DNA of 64,000 bases, from contig NC_133907.1 in assembly GCF_964199755.1 (NCBI RefSeq), positions 4,779,001 through 4,843,000 of the forward strand, read 5' to 3'. The DNA is from Larus michahellis. Lineage: Eukaryota > Chordata > Aves > Charadriiformes > Laridae. A program made the translations under genes and the position numbers. This document shows, one piece after another, positions 43,605-54,532 of this stretch. The number at the start of each line of letters is the position of its first letter. Within the stretch, counting starts at the first letter, position 1. Below the pieces are notes generated by a model. It was not told where the DNA came from. It saw only the letters and a program-made list of their open reading frames with translations, and made no database searches.

Positions 43605-46600
43605 CTGATGGGAGAAAACCACCTGGAGGTTAGAGGGAAGGTGACATGGGACACCAGGAGAGCAGGTCACAGCCACACTGAGCTTCTCCGTGGCACTTCT
43701 GCCCAGAGAGATGGCAGAAGTCCCATCCCTGGAAACATTCAAGGCCAAGTTGGATGGGGCTCTGAGTAACCTGATCTTCATAAAATCATAGAATGGTTTA
43801 GATTCAAAGGGACCTTAAAGATCATCTAGTTCCAAAACCCCCTGCCATGGGCAGGGACATCTCCCACTAGACTACATCCATGACCTTCTTATGTTGGAGG
43901 CCACAGAGCTGGAGGCAGCACTGCAGGGGGGTCTCCCCAGAGTGGAGCAGAGGGGCAGAATCCCTCCCTCTCGCCCTGCTGCCCACGCTGCTGGGGATGC
44001 AGCCCAGGCTGTGGTTGGCTTTCTGGGCTGCCAGTGCACATTGCCAGCTCATGTTGAGCTTCTCATCAACCAACACCACCAAGCCCTTCTCCTCAGGGCT
44101 GCTCTCCATCCATTCTCTGCCCAGCCTGGATTTGTGCTAGGGATTGTTCCAACCCATGTGCAGGACCTTGCACTTGGCCTTGTTGAACTTCATGAAGTTC
44201 ACACAGGCCCACCTCTCAAGGCTGACAAGGTCCCTCTCGATGGCATCCCTTCCCTCCAGCGTGTTGGGACAACGTCCCTACTCATTGCAGGGGAGGCTGG
44301 ACTACGTGACCTTTAAAGGTCCCTTCCAACCCAAACTGTTCTATGATTCTATGACATTGTCCTCACCTGGGTGCTGCTCTCCAGTTGCAGCTGGGACCAG
44401 GGGTCCCAGCCCAGTGAGCCCTGGCCAGGAAACCTGCCACTCACAACCCTTCTTCCAGATTCGGGAGGGTATTTTAGCTCACGTGGCCACGTACATCCAT
44501 GAACAGGAGCTGGGCGCCCCCTACCCTGCTCTGCCCACGCACGCGGGTGCCCAAGCAGAGCGCGAGCCCCTGCCCGAGGACGCGGCAGCATCGGGCTTGC
44601 AGGGGCTCATCCTTTGCCCAAGTCGAGGGGGAAGAGGGAGAGCTGCCGGCTGTGCTGCTGGCAGGTGTGCGGTGGAACAAGCGGGTCAGAATAAACATTT
44701 TGCAAGTGGAAAAAATGAGGTTGGAAGGAAGGAAGGAAGGAGGAGGAGGAGGAGGAAAGCACCGAATACAGTATCATGAACTGGCTGAGGCCCACCTCTG
44801 CCAGCCAACTGCCCCACAAGGCTGGGTCCAGCCCCCGCCACAGGCTGGATTTCCCAGCAGTGACCCATCCTGTACAGGGCAGTTAGGAAAACAATGTGTA
44901 AAAGTTCCTGTAATTTTGAAAAAGGTAAACATACCTTTTCCATGCTCCTCCCTGCTGGGGAGCAGGGAAAGAGGGAAAGTCCACAAAAAGTGAAGTAATC
45001 ACAGTAAGTATTTACACATGTTATTTTTCCTGAAAGTTTCTATTTTCCCACGCAGATTTTTACATCTCGGGACAGGACAAGCTGCAGGCGCAGCCCAGAC
45101 GGGAGCTTTTGGACAGACTCTGTCCCAGCTGGTTAAAGTGCCGCTGGAGCGCGTCCAGCGTAAGGAATGAAATCACAAAGAATTTTCAAGAGATCAAGGC
45201 CAAACGATTACTCAATCAGGGAGAGACCGGCCCAGTTTTGTGCCGTTGTAAACTGGGAACGGTGTCGCCGGTTAGAGCGGGGTGGGTTGGGCTCCCTTGC
45301 CCACACTCTGCCTCTCCTGCAAACTCGGGGTTTACATTGAATTGCTTCTGCAATTGCCGTTGCAGCCGGGAGGGAGGCAGGTGCCCGCACGCTTCCCGAG
45401 TGAAATCATGATTAACCAGAGTTAAAAATACCCCTCAGTTCCCATTGCTCACGGGTCTCCTCTCGCTCTATAAATAGCTGAAAGGCCGGTCTGGCCGCGG
45501 ATGCTGCTGCCTAACGAGTGTCAGCGCACGTGCTGCTGATGCAGCCTTCACCTGACAGCCGCCCCCTCCCCGGGACCGCGTCCCGCTGATGACAGAGCTT
45601 TCCACCTCCGCTCTCCGGCGCGATCACGCTCCTGGCAAGGAGCTTGTGGCGTGAGTCAGGCTTCGTAAGCAGAAATGGCCCGCGTCGGCCGTGCCAGGAG
45701 AGGATGGAAAGGCAAGATCTCCTCTCGCACGCTGCTGCAGGGACCAGCCTCCTTGCTGCGTCACCACGGAGGAGACGCTCTTGTTGAAGCTCAAGCTTCG
45801 TCTTGATGGAAGAAAGAAATTTTTTTACGGTGAGAAGAGTCAATCCCTGGGACTGCCTCCCAGGGACGCAGCGGAGTCCCCATCACTGGAGGTTTTCAAG
45901 ACACGGCTGGGCAGGGTGCCAGACGATCTCATCCAGGCTCCCTTTTCCGTAAAAGGTCGGATTGATGAACTTTCAAAGCCTGTTCTGGCATGGGCTGTTC
46001 TATGGCTCTATAATTGATTATTTTTTTTTTAGTAGTCCAAGGGTGCAGGTTCACTGGCACCCAGACCAGTCACATTGGATTTGTCCCCTGTGTATCTTGG
46101 CTGGATGCTCTGAGTAGAGCGGGTAGTTCGAAACGGCTGCCTGCTTCACCTCAGCTGCCATCAGGCCCTTGAGATGGTTTTCAGTCCCTTTCTCATCCCC
46201 TAACTTGTCGGGGTGCATGTTACAAAGCACCCCAAAGCCAGCCCTTCACTCTCCCCCCCCTTCTTTGCCCTATCTGTGCCTGCTGGCAGCTCCTGCTCAA
46301 CCTTCAGCCTCCACCAAGGCTCAGCGCTACGTTTGCGCTATCATGGTGACACAGTTGGCACCGTGGCCCTACTTCTTCACCTAAGGGGTCAAAATCCACC
46401 CTACATTGAGCCTCCAACGTATCTTGGACTGTGCTCTATTTAATCTGCATGAGACAAGGTTTGCGGCCCCAATAAAACCTTCCTGGTAAATGGGGTGGAA
46501 GCCCGGGAGAAGGGAGCGCAGGAGGCGCACCAGGAGCTCAGCTGGGTGGCTCAGCCCTTCACACCGCGCCTGGTTACATGACTGCCGGCCATCGGTTACC

Positions 46601-49600
46601 ACTGCGAGCTATCCGTGACAGCCAAATCTGTCCTCGTGTCCCAGTATCCCCGGTTATTCCAGTCCCTGGTAAGAAGTGGCAGCATTTCACTGCCAGCTCT
46701 TTGTTCTCACCGGGCAAGGAGCCTGCACGGGCTTTGGTTTGAGCAGTGGCCGTTGCTTAAGCCCTGCACCCTGTCCCTGCCCTACACGACCAACCCTAGA
46801 GGAAGAGGAAGGCAGACCGTCTATATTTTATCCATAATTACTATTAATTATGGATCCCTCCATACCGTTCCCAGCTATTTCACCTCATTTTGGATCTAAA
46901 TAGGAAAAAGTCGCCAGAAAGTTCGCTCTCGCCCTGGCAGCACCGTGGTCCCAGCATCCCCCCTCCTCTGCCCGCGGCTCACCTGGTCCCTGCGTGCTGT
47001 TGCTTCTCCCCAGTCTGCAGGTGGTGCAGAGGGTGTCGTGGTACTGGTTGCCCTGCACGTTGGTCACCTTCCCTTGCTGCTCGCAGTCCTGGTGCTGCTG
47101 GCACGGCTTGGTGCTGGAGTTGGAGGAAGAGAAGAAGCCACGGGGGCATGCTTGGCACTGGGTGTCCTCAAAGGGTGTACCTGTGCACAGGGAGGCAAGG
47201 GGACAGTCAGCCCAGGGTGACAAGCTGGCAAGGGAGCAGGGGCAAGAGCTGGGGCCGATGCCGGCAGAGCAAAGAGTGCCAGATACCACTCGAGCACGAG
47301 AGTGATGCTTTGGAAATGATCACCGCCTGCAACTCCCCTAGGAAGCATCCATCTTTTGGGTGAACACAAACACTTTCCCCAGTCATTTCCCAAGCCAAAG
47401 CGTTTGGCACGTGCTGATAAATAGTCACCAGCCTCCAGACACAAGAGGAGATCCCATCTGCTACTGAAAAGGGCCACGTCCCGGGCAGGAGACACCAGCT
47501 GGGGCGATGGGTGAGCCGAGTGCCAAAGCAGCCCTTTGATTCACAGCAGAGTCAGGAGGCTCCTGGCCAAGTGAAAGTAAAAGTCGCTGAGAAGGTGAAA
47601 GCTCTGCTCACTTCTGCAGCGCTGCCATTTCCCACCCAGGCTCCGGGCCAGACCCGCCGCTGTTTCTCAGGGACAGTGCCACGCGAGCGAGATTGCATCA
47701 GGGCGTCTTACACATTCTCTGCGAGAAGACGGAAGGGCCCTGACGGCAGCAGATCTCACACCCCTTTTCATCTCCTCCTCATATATTTAGTTAAGGACAA
47801 GGTTTCTACCTTGTCACAACCCACTCGAGGCCATTGCTTTGGCTTTACCAGGACATGTCCTAGCCAGCCCAGCTGATGACCCCGACACCCGAGTCAGTAT
47901 TTGCAAAGGGGAAACCCACAAGAAGCTCATTGCCCCCAGAGGAACTGCACATGGGTCAAAGCACCCGTCCAACCCGAGAACCAGCGAGGTCTGCCCGCAG
48001 CCACCGCTCCGCAATCACGGGGTCCGCACTGTCCCCATCCAGGGCTCTGCCCACCCGCGCTGGATGCTCAGTCCTTGCTGGTTCAGATGTCTGGGCTGGG
48101 ATGCCATCATTCCCCACGCAAGAAGCCATTGGTAAAAAATAAACAGCAATGACAAAAAATTAGCTTCTCCTCAAATGGCCCAACTTGCTGGCAGGGCTCC
48201 TCAGTCCTACAGCCAACCCTCCAGCCAAATTTGATGTTTAATTTCAAAGGGCTTCCCCGCATTGCCTGGAGAACCAGCTCACCTTTGGCTGCATTACCTC
48301 ATTTTGTAACAGTCACATCCTATAGAAAAATTAAACCCCGAAACTCAACCATAAGCATCAGCTGAAGGCAACAGGTATTCCTCCTCTGGCCTGGGAGCCT
48401 GGCGCTCTCCTGTGCCATGCACGGAAGGACTTCAAAAGCCTCCACGTTTCAAAGCACGGAGCAAGATAATGCTGTTTTTACTGCTGCTGCCCACACTGTT
48501 GTATTAGACCCAGCCGTGGTTCCCACATAGAGCCTGGTCCTCGGTGATTCAGGGGAGAGCGAGAGGGAAACACACACGTAGGCAACGTGTATTTTCAGAA
48601 AGCATGCACACACACAAATGGGGGTAAGGGAGCAGGCAAATTTGTGTGGGGAAACAGCGCAAAATAAACCCCCTAACATCCCCCATGACTTACAGCTCAC
48701 CAGGGGACCGAGTCACGGACTCGTGAATCTCCCCCAGATGTGAATCGAAACTAGGCTGATTTTATGGTTTTGGAACCTCTCCACATATCCATTTCATGTT
48801 TTAAAAACAGCCTCTCAAAATTGCTCAATAAAAACCACAAAACCCAGCCCCAGAGCTACACACATTCACTGGCCCTACCCTTGCATCATTAGCAGCACTT
48901 TTCAGTCCAGATAGGTAGCATTCCCCGCTCCCTGGCTACCTGCCTGCAAGGAGAAGGGAGCTGACGGAGGAGTAGGAGCCGCCCGGACTTTTCCACCTGC
49001 CGAGAGCCCCGGCAGGACGAGCTGCTGCTCCGGGGACGGGTGAATCACAGCCCAGCTCTGCCTGTCGCGGCAGGCGAAGCAGGTAACCAGGATCGCCGTG
49101 CCCCATCTAAGCGCGGCGCTGGGGGATTTCAAAGGCTTTCAGAATGAAAGCAGGAGAAAACCCCTCCCCCCAACAAATCACTCCTTGGAAAAGGAGCCAG
49201 GAGCAGTTTCGCACGCCAGCGAGGACGGCACTGTGCTGGTGAGCAAAAAGGGACTAGGTCAGGCTATGGGCAATCACCAGCTGCTGTATTTCTCCTTGAT
49301 TTTTAGCTCCAGCAGAGATTTCGGGGTGTGACAGAGCCTCACAAGCCCACACCCCACTGCCACAGCCGCCTGGCGAGGGTACTTACCCAGTTTCACTACG
49401 CCGAAGCCCAGCGGGCACTCGGAGTGCTTGATGCAGAACTCCATGTCCGAGTAGTAGCCCTCCTGGCACTGACAGACACGGTTGTGGGTGGCATTGCACT
49501 GCTGCACCTCCACCTGCTTCTCCTCGCAGATGACGTTACAGTACCGGCACTTCTCCAGGTAGTTCCAGTACTGCGTGTAGTGCAAATCCGGGCAGGGTGC

Positions 49601-49762
49601 GCACACCGTCTGTCTGTCCCTGGTGCAGTGCTGTGCCACGAAGGTCCCCGGCGGGCACTGCTGGCAGGTGAGCTTCTTCTTTGTCACAGCGTCTTTCCAT
49701 TGGTAAGTGGGTTGGGCGCTGCAGCCGAGCTCAGCCAGGACAAGGAGGAGAGGGGCAAACAT
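43327..49762 (-). CDS. TNFRSF6B: TNFRSF6B, decoy receptor 3 (three coding exons, 283 aa)
   Basis: Coding exons are 49762-49387, 47180-46983 and 43604-43327: 852 nt with consistent phase 1 joints. The product is a soluble TNF-receptor family decoy. In mammals it neutralises FasL, LIGHT and TL1A. There is a signal peptide (about 1-16), then cysteine-rich repeats from C33 to about C180 (C33, C36, C46, C54, C57, C72, C75, C79, C89, C97, C99, C110, C116, C134, C137, C152, C158, C177, C180). A C-terminal domain (192-283) has no membrane segment and is rich in basic residues. The tail, with [12 protein letters not shown] near its start and VRERFL at its end, matches human DcR3 and is related to osteoprotegerin. 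Possible N-glycosylation sites are N90, N146 and N186. Human DcR3 is 300 aa. Mouse and rat lack the gene, so its intact presence here is notable. Confidence 0.94.
43699..44354 (+). repeat. Outer CR1 LINE, split by a nested CR1, in TNFRSF6B intron
   Basis: Two plus-strand CR1 3'-end pieces flank an opposite-strand copy. The left piece (43699-43777) runs from GCCCAGAGAGATGG to GAGTAACCTGATCT. The right piece (44272-44354) resumes with GTCCCTACTCATTGCAGGGG and ends with the tail TTCTATGATTCTATGA. The two pieces are nearly consecutive in the CR1 consensus. Confidence 0.85.
43778..44271 (-). repeat. Inner CR1 LINE nested in an older CR1
   Basis: The minus-strand copy starts at its 3' tail (plus strand TCATAAAATCATAGAATGG) and extends through the 3' UTR and RT-end block (complement of AAGCTCAACATGAGCTGGCA) to about 44271. 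It must have inserted after the outer copy. Confidence 0.85.
44722..44758. repeat. Purine tract (GGAA)n(GGA)n
   Basis: GGAA units pass into GGA units, all purine on the plus strand, within the TNFRSF6B second coding intron. Confidence 0.85.
45795..46015 (+). repeat. Diverged CR1 LINE fragment in TNFRSF6B intron
   Basis: CR1 3' wording is recognisable (AAGAAATTTTTTTACGGTGA, CCAGGGACGCAGCGGAGTCC, CACTGGAGGTTTTCAAGAC) but diverged. It ends at TTCTATGGCTCTATAATTGA. It has no coding capacity and is truncated at the 5' end. Confidence 0.75.
46983..47180 (-). CDS. TNFRSF6B: TNFRSF6B coding exon 2 (last cysteine-rich repeat)
   Basis: A 198-nt exon between GTGCACAG and GTGAGC. It encodes [20 protein letters not shown] and on to the STQGP segment, with six cysteines and sequons at N146 and N186. 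Confidence 0.92.
47181..49386 (-). other. TNFRSF6B intron between coding exons 1 and 2
   Basis: About 2.2 kb. I see no transposon, RNA gene or additional exon in it. Confidence 0.6.
49387..49762 (-). CDS. TNFRSF6B: TNFRSF6B coding exon 1 (signal peptide, cysteine-rich repeats)
   Basis: ATG at 49762 follows a probable acceptor (CTGTAG, three bases before the start), implying a noncoding first exon upstream. The exon encodes residues 1-125 plus one base and ends at GTAAGT. Confidence 0.93.
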
Positions 49763-50815
49763 CCACTACAGCGAAGAGAGCGCAAAGGGCCCTTAGCTCC
49801 TCCTCTCACAGAGGCAGAAGCAGCAAACACGGCTGTTGTGTTACAGAATTCATTACTCTTGTAGATGCAATAAAGTATTCTCCCACCTGGTGCTCCCCCC
49901 AGTCCCGGGGGTAAAGCAACAGTGGTACCGGGGACCAGCCGCTGTGCCCCGTGTGCCTCCCCATCGCCCTCCACTTGCCATCCCAGGTGACAAAGCATCC
50001 TTCCCAAACAACGCTTCCCAAACCCATTTTGTGGTGCCTTCGCAACCCCATTTGCCTCATTTGGCACCAAAAGCAGCTCCAGCACATTCTCCTCCTCTTT
50101 GCAGCCCACTCGCTTCCCCACCATTTGGGGTGAGACCTTCGCAGACGGGAAGTTTCCCAAACTAGCAAATGCAGGGGTGCTCCATAGGAACTCAAAACTT
50201 TTTTTGAAACCCAGCTACTCAGTATAGGACCAGAGCATCCCAGGGACTTCTTCATCCTCCCTTTCCTTTTCAAAGCACGTGCGCCCAACCTTAAGAGCAG
50301 ATGGTACGTTACCTTGGACGGATGCCTTAAATTTGGCACGTGGCAGGGCAGCATAGCACCGAGGGCTTCCGAGCACCGTGATCTGAAACCTGGGGAGTCA
50401 GGGAGGGTTCCTCAGAGGCTGGCACAGGCTCTGAGGAGAACAGCTGGGTTGGAGCTCCTCTCTGTAGCAGCAGCGCCGATCCAGCTGTCCAGCTTTAAAG
50501 CAGAGAGAGAAGAGACGGGTAAGGGCTGTTTGGAAAGGCTGTTTTCTCGTCTGCTTTTCAGACAGTCCTCTCTCTGAGGGAGATGCCGTCTCTCCCCAGC
50601 TCAGGGACAGAACAGAGTCTTATAACACGGCGGAGAACGGGCTCGCCGGTGGAAGGCTGCGACTTCTCCTGACGCACTCATCGCCCCGACATGCGTAAGC
50701 GCTCGGAAGAGGAAAATCACCCCCAGCCCGGGAGCAGGCGGGACCTGCAGCAGCGGCCAAGGACCGGGCAGAAGGGGGTGAAGTGGTGGGGGAGCAGCCG
50801 AGGCCTCCCTCCCTC

Positions 50816-50865
50816 CCCATCCCATCCCATCCCGTCCCGTCCCGTCCCGTCCCGTCCCGTCCCGT
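50816..50865. repeat. Pentanucleotide microsatellite (CCCAT)n(CCCGT)7
   Basis: Three CCCAT-type units are followed by seven perfect CCCGT units. A further short CCCAT block lies at about 50905-50925, and both blocks are followed by CCCGGGAGCGGCT. The array sits about 100-160 bp downstream of the predicted TNFRSF6B start, in its first intron. Confidence 0.9.
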
Positions 50866-50960
50866 CCCCCGGGAGCGGCTGCCTTTCCGCCCTCCCTCCC
50901 CCCCCCCCATCCCATCCCATTCCCGGGAGCGGCTCCGCTCCCCGCCCCGCATCCCCGGTC

Positions 50961-51043
50961 CTCACCGCGCCTCTCCGCACCGCTCTCCTCGCCGGGCAGC
51001 ACCTTTATAGCCCCGGGCCCCGGGAAAGACCCCTCTTGCGCAA
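50961..51043 (-). promoter_or_regulatory. Probable TNFRSF6B promoter with TATA box and C/EBP palindrome
   Basis: On the minus strand a TATAAA (51009-51004) lies 27 bp downstream of a perfect TTGCGCAA C/EBP palindrome (51036-51043). A donor-like GTGAGG at 50965 could end a short noncoding first exon that splices to the acceptor just before the ATG at 49762. The surrounding sequence (about 50780-51140) is GC- and CpG-rich. Transcription would start near 50975-50980 if the TATA box is used. Confidence 0.55.
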
Positions 51044-51247
51044 GCGGCCGGCGGCATCCCGGGCCCGCCCGGCCCCCTCACCCCCGCCCGGCCCCCGCCG
51101 CCCGCTGCTCCCCGAGCGCTGCTTTCGCGCCCGCTTCTGCGTACAAGATGCGGAGCTCCGAGGGCAACAGAGCGTATTTACCTGGGCGGAGGGAGGAGGC
51201 AGGTGGGATTTGGGAATCTGCAAGTTTTATAGTGGTACGTTGAGGAC

Positions 51248-51266
51248 TTTTTTTTTTTTTTTTTTT
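51248..51266. repeat. Poly(T) run, 19 bases
   Basis: An uninterrupted T homopolymer about 240 bp upstream of the predicted TNFRSF6B TATA box. Confidence 0.85.
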
Positions 51267-54200
51267 GGCTGGGGAAAGGCAGGGAAAGTCCCCTGCGAAC
51301 GCGCTGTTCTCTGGTTGTAAATGATAAATAGCTTCCCAGGAACGGCATTTGTCTCTTGCTGTTGGGGACAAAGTTTGCCCCCAAATACAGCCCAGAGGGG
51401 TCATTGCTTGCCCTGGCCGTAAACACCGATTCCGGCACTGGGGGGGCTGCTGAGAACACGAGCAAGCCCCTGCTCTGCCCGGGGGCTCCGCTGAGAGACC
51501 CCATCCTGCCCCCCGCATGCTGTCAGGGCGCTAACCCTGCTAAAACAGCCCAGATTGTTACTGGTTAGGCAACGCATTCTTGAAGCCGGCTCAGAGCTTC
51601 AGCTGTCTCCTCTCAGGAGCACTGAGGATGACACTAACTCCCACCGCAACACTAAAACACGTACGAGTTACCTTTTGTGGGAGAACAACATCCAGCAGCG
51701 GAGGAGCTTGGCTTTTAAATATCTTATAGGTGACACTTTGCCATAAGTCTTGGACCCCGAGGATTTCAATGGAAACTGAACTTAGCTTGATAAGTACACT
51801 GCTTAGCAGAGCCAGCAGGGAGCATGTTTACCGATGCCTGCTCGCTCTGCATGGCCTAAATAGATCAGACTCATGTACTTTGTTCTTCCCCCTGAAGGCA
51901 GGAAAATCCCAGGGCACCGCTGCAAAGCGCTTTTATACGCTGGGAAGGCAGAGGCTGGCCATCCCTCCACTCCAGCTGTACCTGCTCAGGTACCACAAGC
52001 AGAAGGGGAAGGAGAAAGGGCACAGAATTTACCTATTCTTTGGGTTAAAAGGAGGAGTGCTCCTTACCGAGCCCATGCAGAGCACAGCGCACTCTGTATG
52101 CAAAAACCTGCTTTTTCATCTCCTCCCAAACACCATCTCTCCTATCAGGAACGGTGCCGCAAGGGAGAGTGGAAGGGAGTAGCTGCAACCGATTCCAACC
52201 AGCTAAATCAGAAAAAAGTTTAGCTTTTTTTTCTTGTTTTTAAACTTTCCAATCAATGGAAGAGAAGAAAAGACACCTACATATAAATCACATCCTAACA
52301 CACAGAGCACTCAGCTGGGAAATCTGATGGGTTTTGTACTACAGCCCTGTTAATGTCCCAATTTGCCGTCTTCACCTGTGAAAAGGGCAAGAGAGCATGC
52401 TGTGATCCGCACCCTGGGCTGCTGTCGCTGCCCGTCACAAAACCCCCACCAGCTCCTCATGGCCTCTCCTACCGACACAGCCCGCGGCTCCCAGGACCCC
52501 CAGCCAGCCCCGTGCCTCAGGCAGGGCTCTGCTCATCCCCGGCTTGGCATGTGGAACAGCAGGCGTGTGACTGGGAAAAAAACAGTTGGGAGGTTTTAGA
52601 CCAACAGAGCACCACCACCCGTCCCATCTCTTGAGAGAAAATAGGGATAACAACCATCAGCCAGCAAAGCCCTGCTTGCTCACAACGAAAGCATGTAGGA
52701 GACCAGTTTGAAAAGAGTAGCCAGTCCATAAACACACTTGCCTAATATGTACAACTTCTCAAACGTCGCCATGTGAAGGGCCTCTAAAATATCCTCCCAA
52801 CAAGTCATTTTCTTTGGAACTGCCATTTATAGTCTGGCTGCTCTCACGTCAAGCTTTGCCGTCTGCTCTGAAGACCTCTGATGGAGAGAACCCCAGCCGC
52901 TGTCTTGGAAAACAGCAACCCTCGGTATCCCTGCCTGCCCCAATGCTGGGGGTCTGAAAAAACTTCCCCCCCCCATTGTTTGAGCTGCAAGAAAGGAATT
53001 CCACTCAGGAATACAGCTGCCCACAAGGAACACAGACTGGTTTTATAAGGCAGCCCAACGTTCTCTACAAAGGCTTCTCCAGCAGCTGTCACAATCCGTA
53101 TTTTTCTCAAGCATCTCCCATCCCTCTGTGCACCCTCCGCTCTACGGGCTAGCTCAGGCCGCTGAGCAGTTATGAGCATCAAACACCAGATACAGAATCA
53201 CTCAAAAATTTAGTTTGGAGAATTTTGTACTCCGTTTTGTGTCAGGAGGCCCAACACCACAGTGAGTGGCATTCTTCACATTTTGTTAGAGTTGTAACAC
53301 ACATGACCGAGCCGTAGGTCTGAGCTGCAACCCCGTACAGCCGCATCTTTCTCCTTTGCAAGAACTGGGCTCCTTATGTCCTCATCTCTCAGTGTTCCCA
53401 AATACTCTTCTCACACTTGTTCCCTCCACGTATAGCTACATCCGTTACATTAATATTATCCCACATATACAGCCCAGGCACAAACACCTTGTTTACACCC
53501 AGGCACTAACTAGGAGTCCTGAAGAGTAACGCAGGCTGTACCTAGAGGAGGTGCGCAGGCACTTGTTGGGGAAGAGGGAACGGAGAGCTCGTCCCCAACA
53601 GCCTCCCCCCGTCCTCCCGCAGCCCCTGAGGAGGAGGCAGTGTCTCATTCTCACAGACACCCCCTGAACAGGCATTCATGGAGAGTCGAAACCAGATCAC
53701 GCACTCAAAAAGCAAACGCAAAGTCTCTGGAACCGTGAAGGAGCCATAGTGAGGAGGTAGGAGGACACGGAGGTTGTTTTGCTCAGGAGCCAGCAGCCAA
53801 ATCAGTTAGCATATCACTAGAGAGAATTAATATTTGAGCATTTGCCTTCCGCAGCACCAGAATGAACCTCTCACCTCCAGGTGCCAGTCACTGGATCTGC
53901 AGACGGTGAATCTCTTGGACTTTATTCTTAATTCTGTTAAAGATCAAACCTACAAGAGCTAAACATACAATTTACAAAGAAAATCAAACCTGGTTTTCTG
54001 CTACCCAGAAGGAGAACTAAACCCCGATGGTCAGAAGGAATCCAAAGCTCCTTCCAGTAAGCTCAGTTTCTACCCGCCATGGTTAAAGAAGCAGCTCTGG
54101 CTCTAGGTGGAGTCAAAGGGGCTCACCGTTTCGGTCCGAGAGCGCTGCTGGGTAAGCGGGGGGCAGGGCCTGGGCACTGGCTGATTTTCACAGGCCACTC

Positions 54201-54500
54201 TAAAATGGATGTTAATTCTACTGCTGGTTTATCTCAGTCACTTGCAGCTCCTCAAAGTAATGCTGATGATATGTAACACCTTTTGACATAATGCCCGAAG
54301 CAAGGATTACTGGGGCTTTGCTTCCTCAGTATGAATCACCTCAGTAATTAAAGGTATCAATTAATCTCGCAGCACTCCCCTGGGACTCCCTCTGGGACTG
54401 AGGCATGGCCTCTGGAGGGTATTTCTTTTGGGTGAAACTCACCACCGGTTTGAATTAAGCACGACGGCCCACACTGCAGCTCACCCTGCAGCACGGGGCA

Positions 54501-54532
54501 GGAGAGTTTAAGCTCTGCTGGAGAGTTTAAGC
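54501..54532. repeat. Short tandem duplication, period 19
   Basis: GGAGAGTTTAAGC occurs at 54501-54513 and again at 54520-54532. Confidence 0.8.

Noticed and set aside
46120-46145. GTTCGAA resembling a tRNA B box
   Set aside because: No matching A box at the right spacing and no cloverleaf could be drawn.
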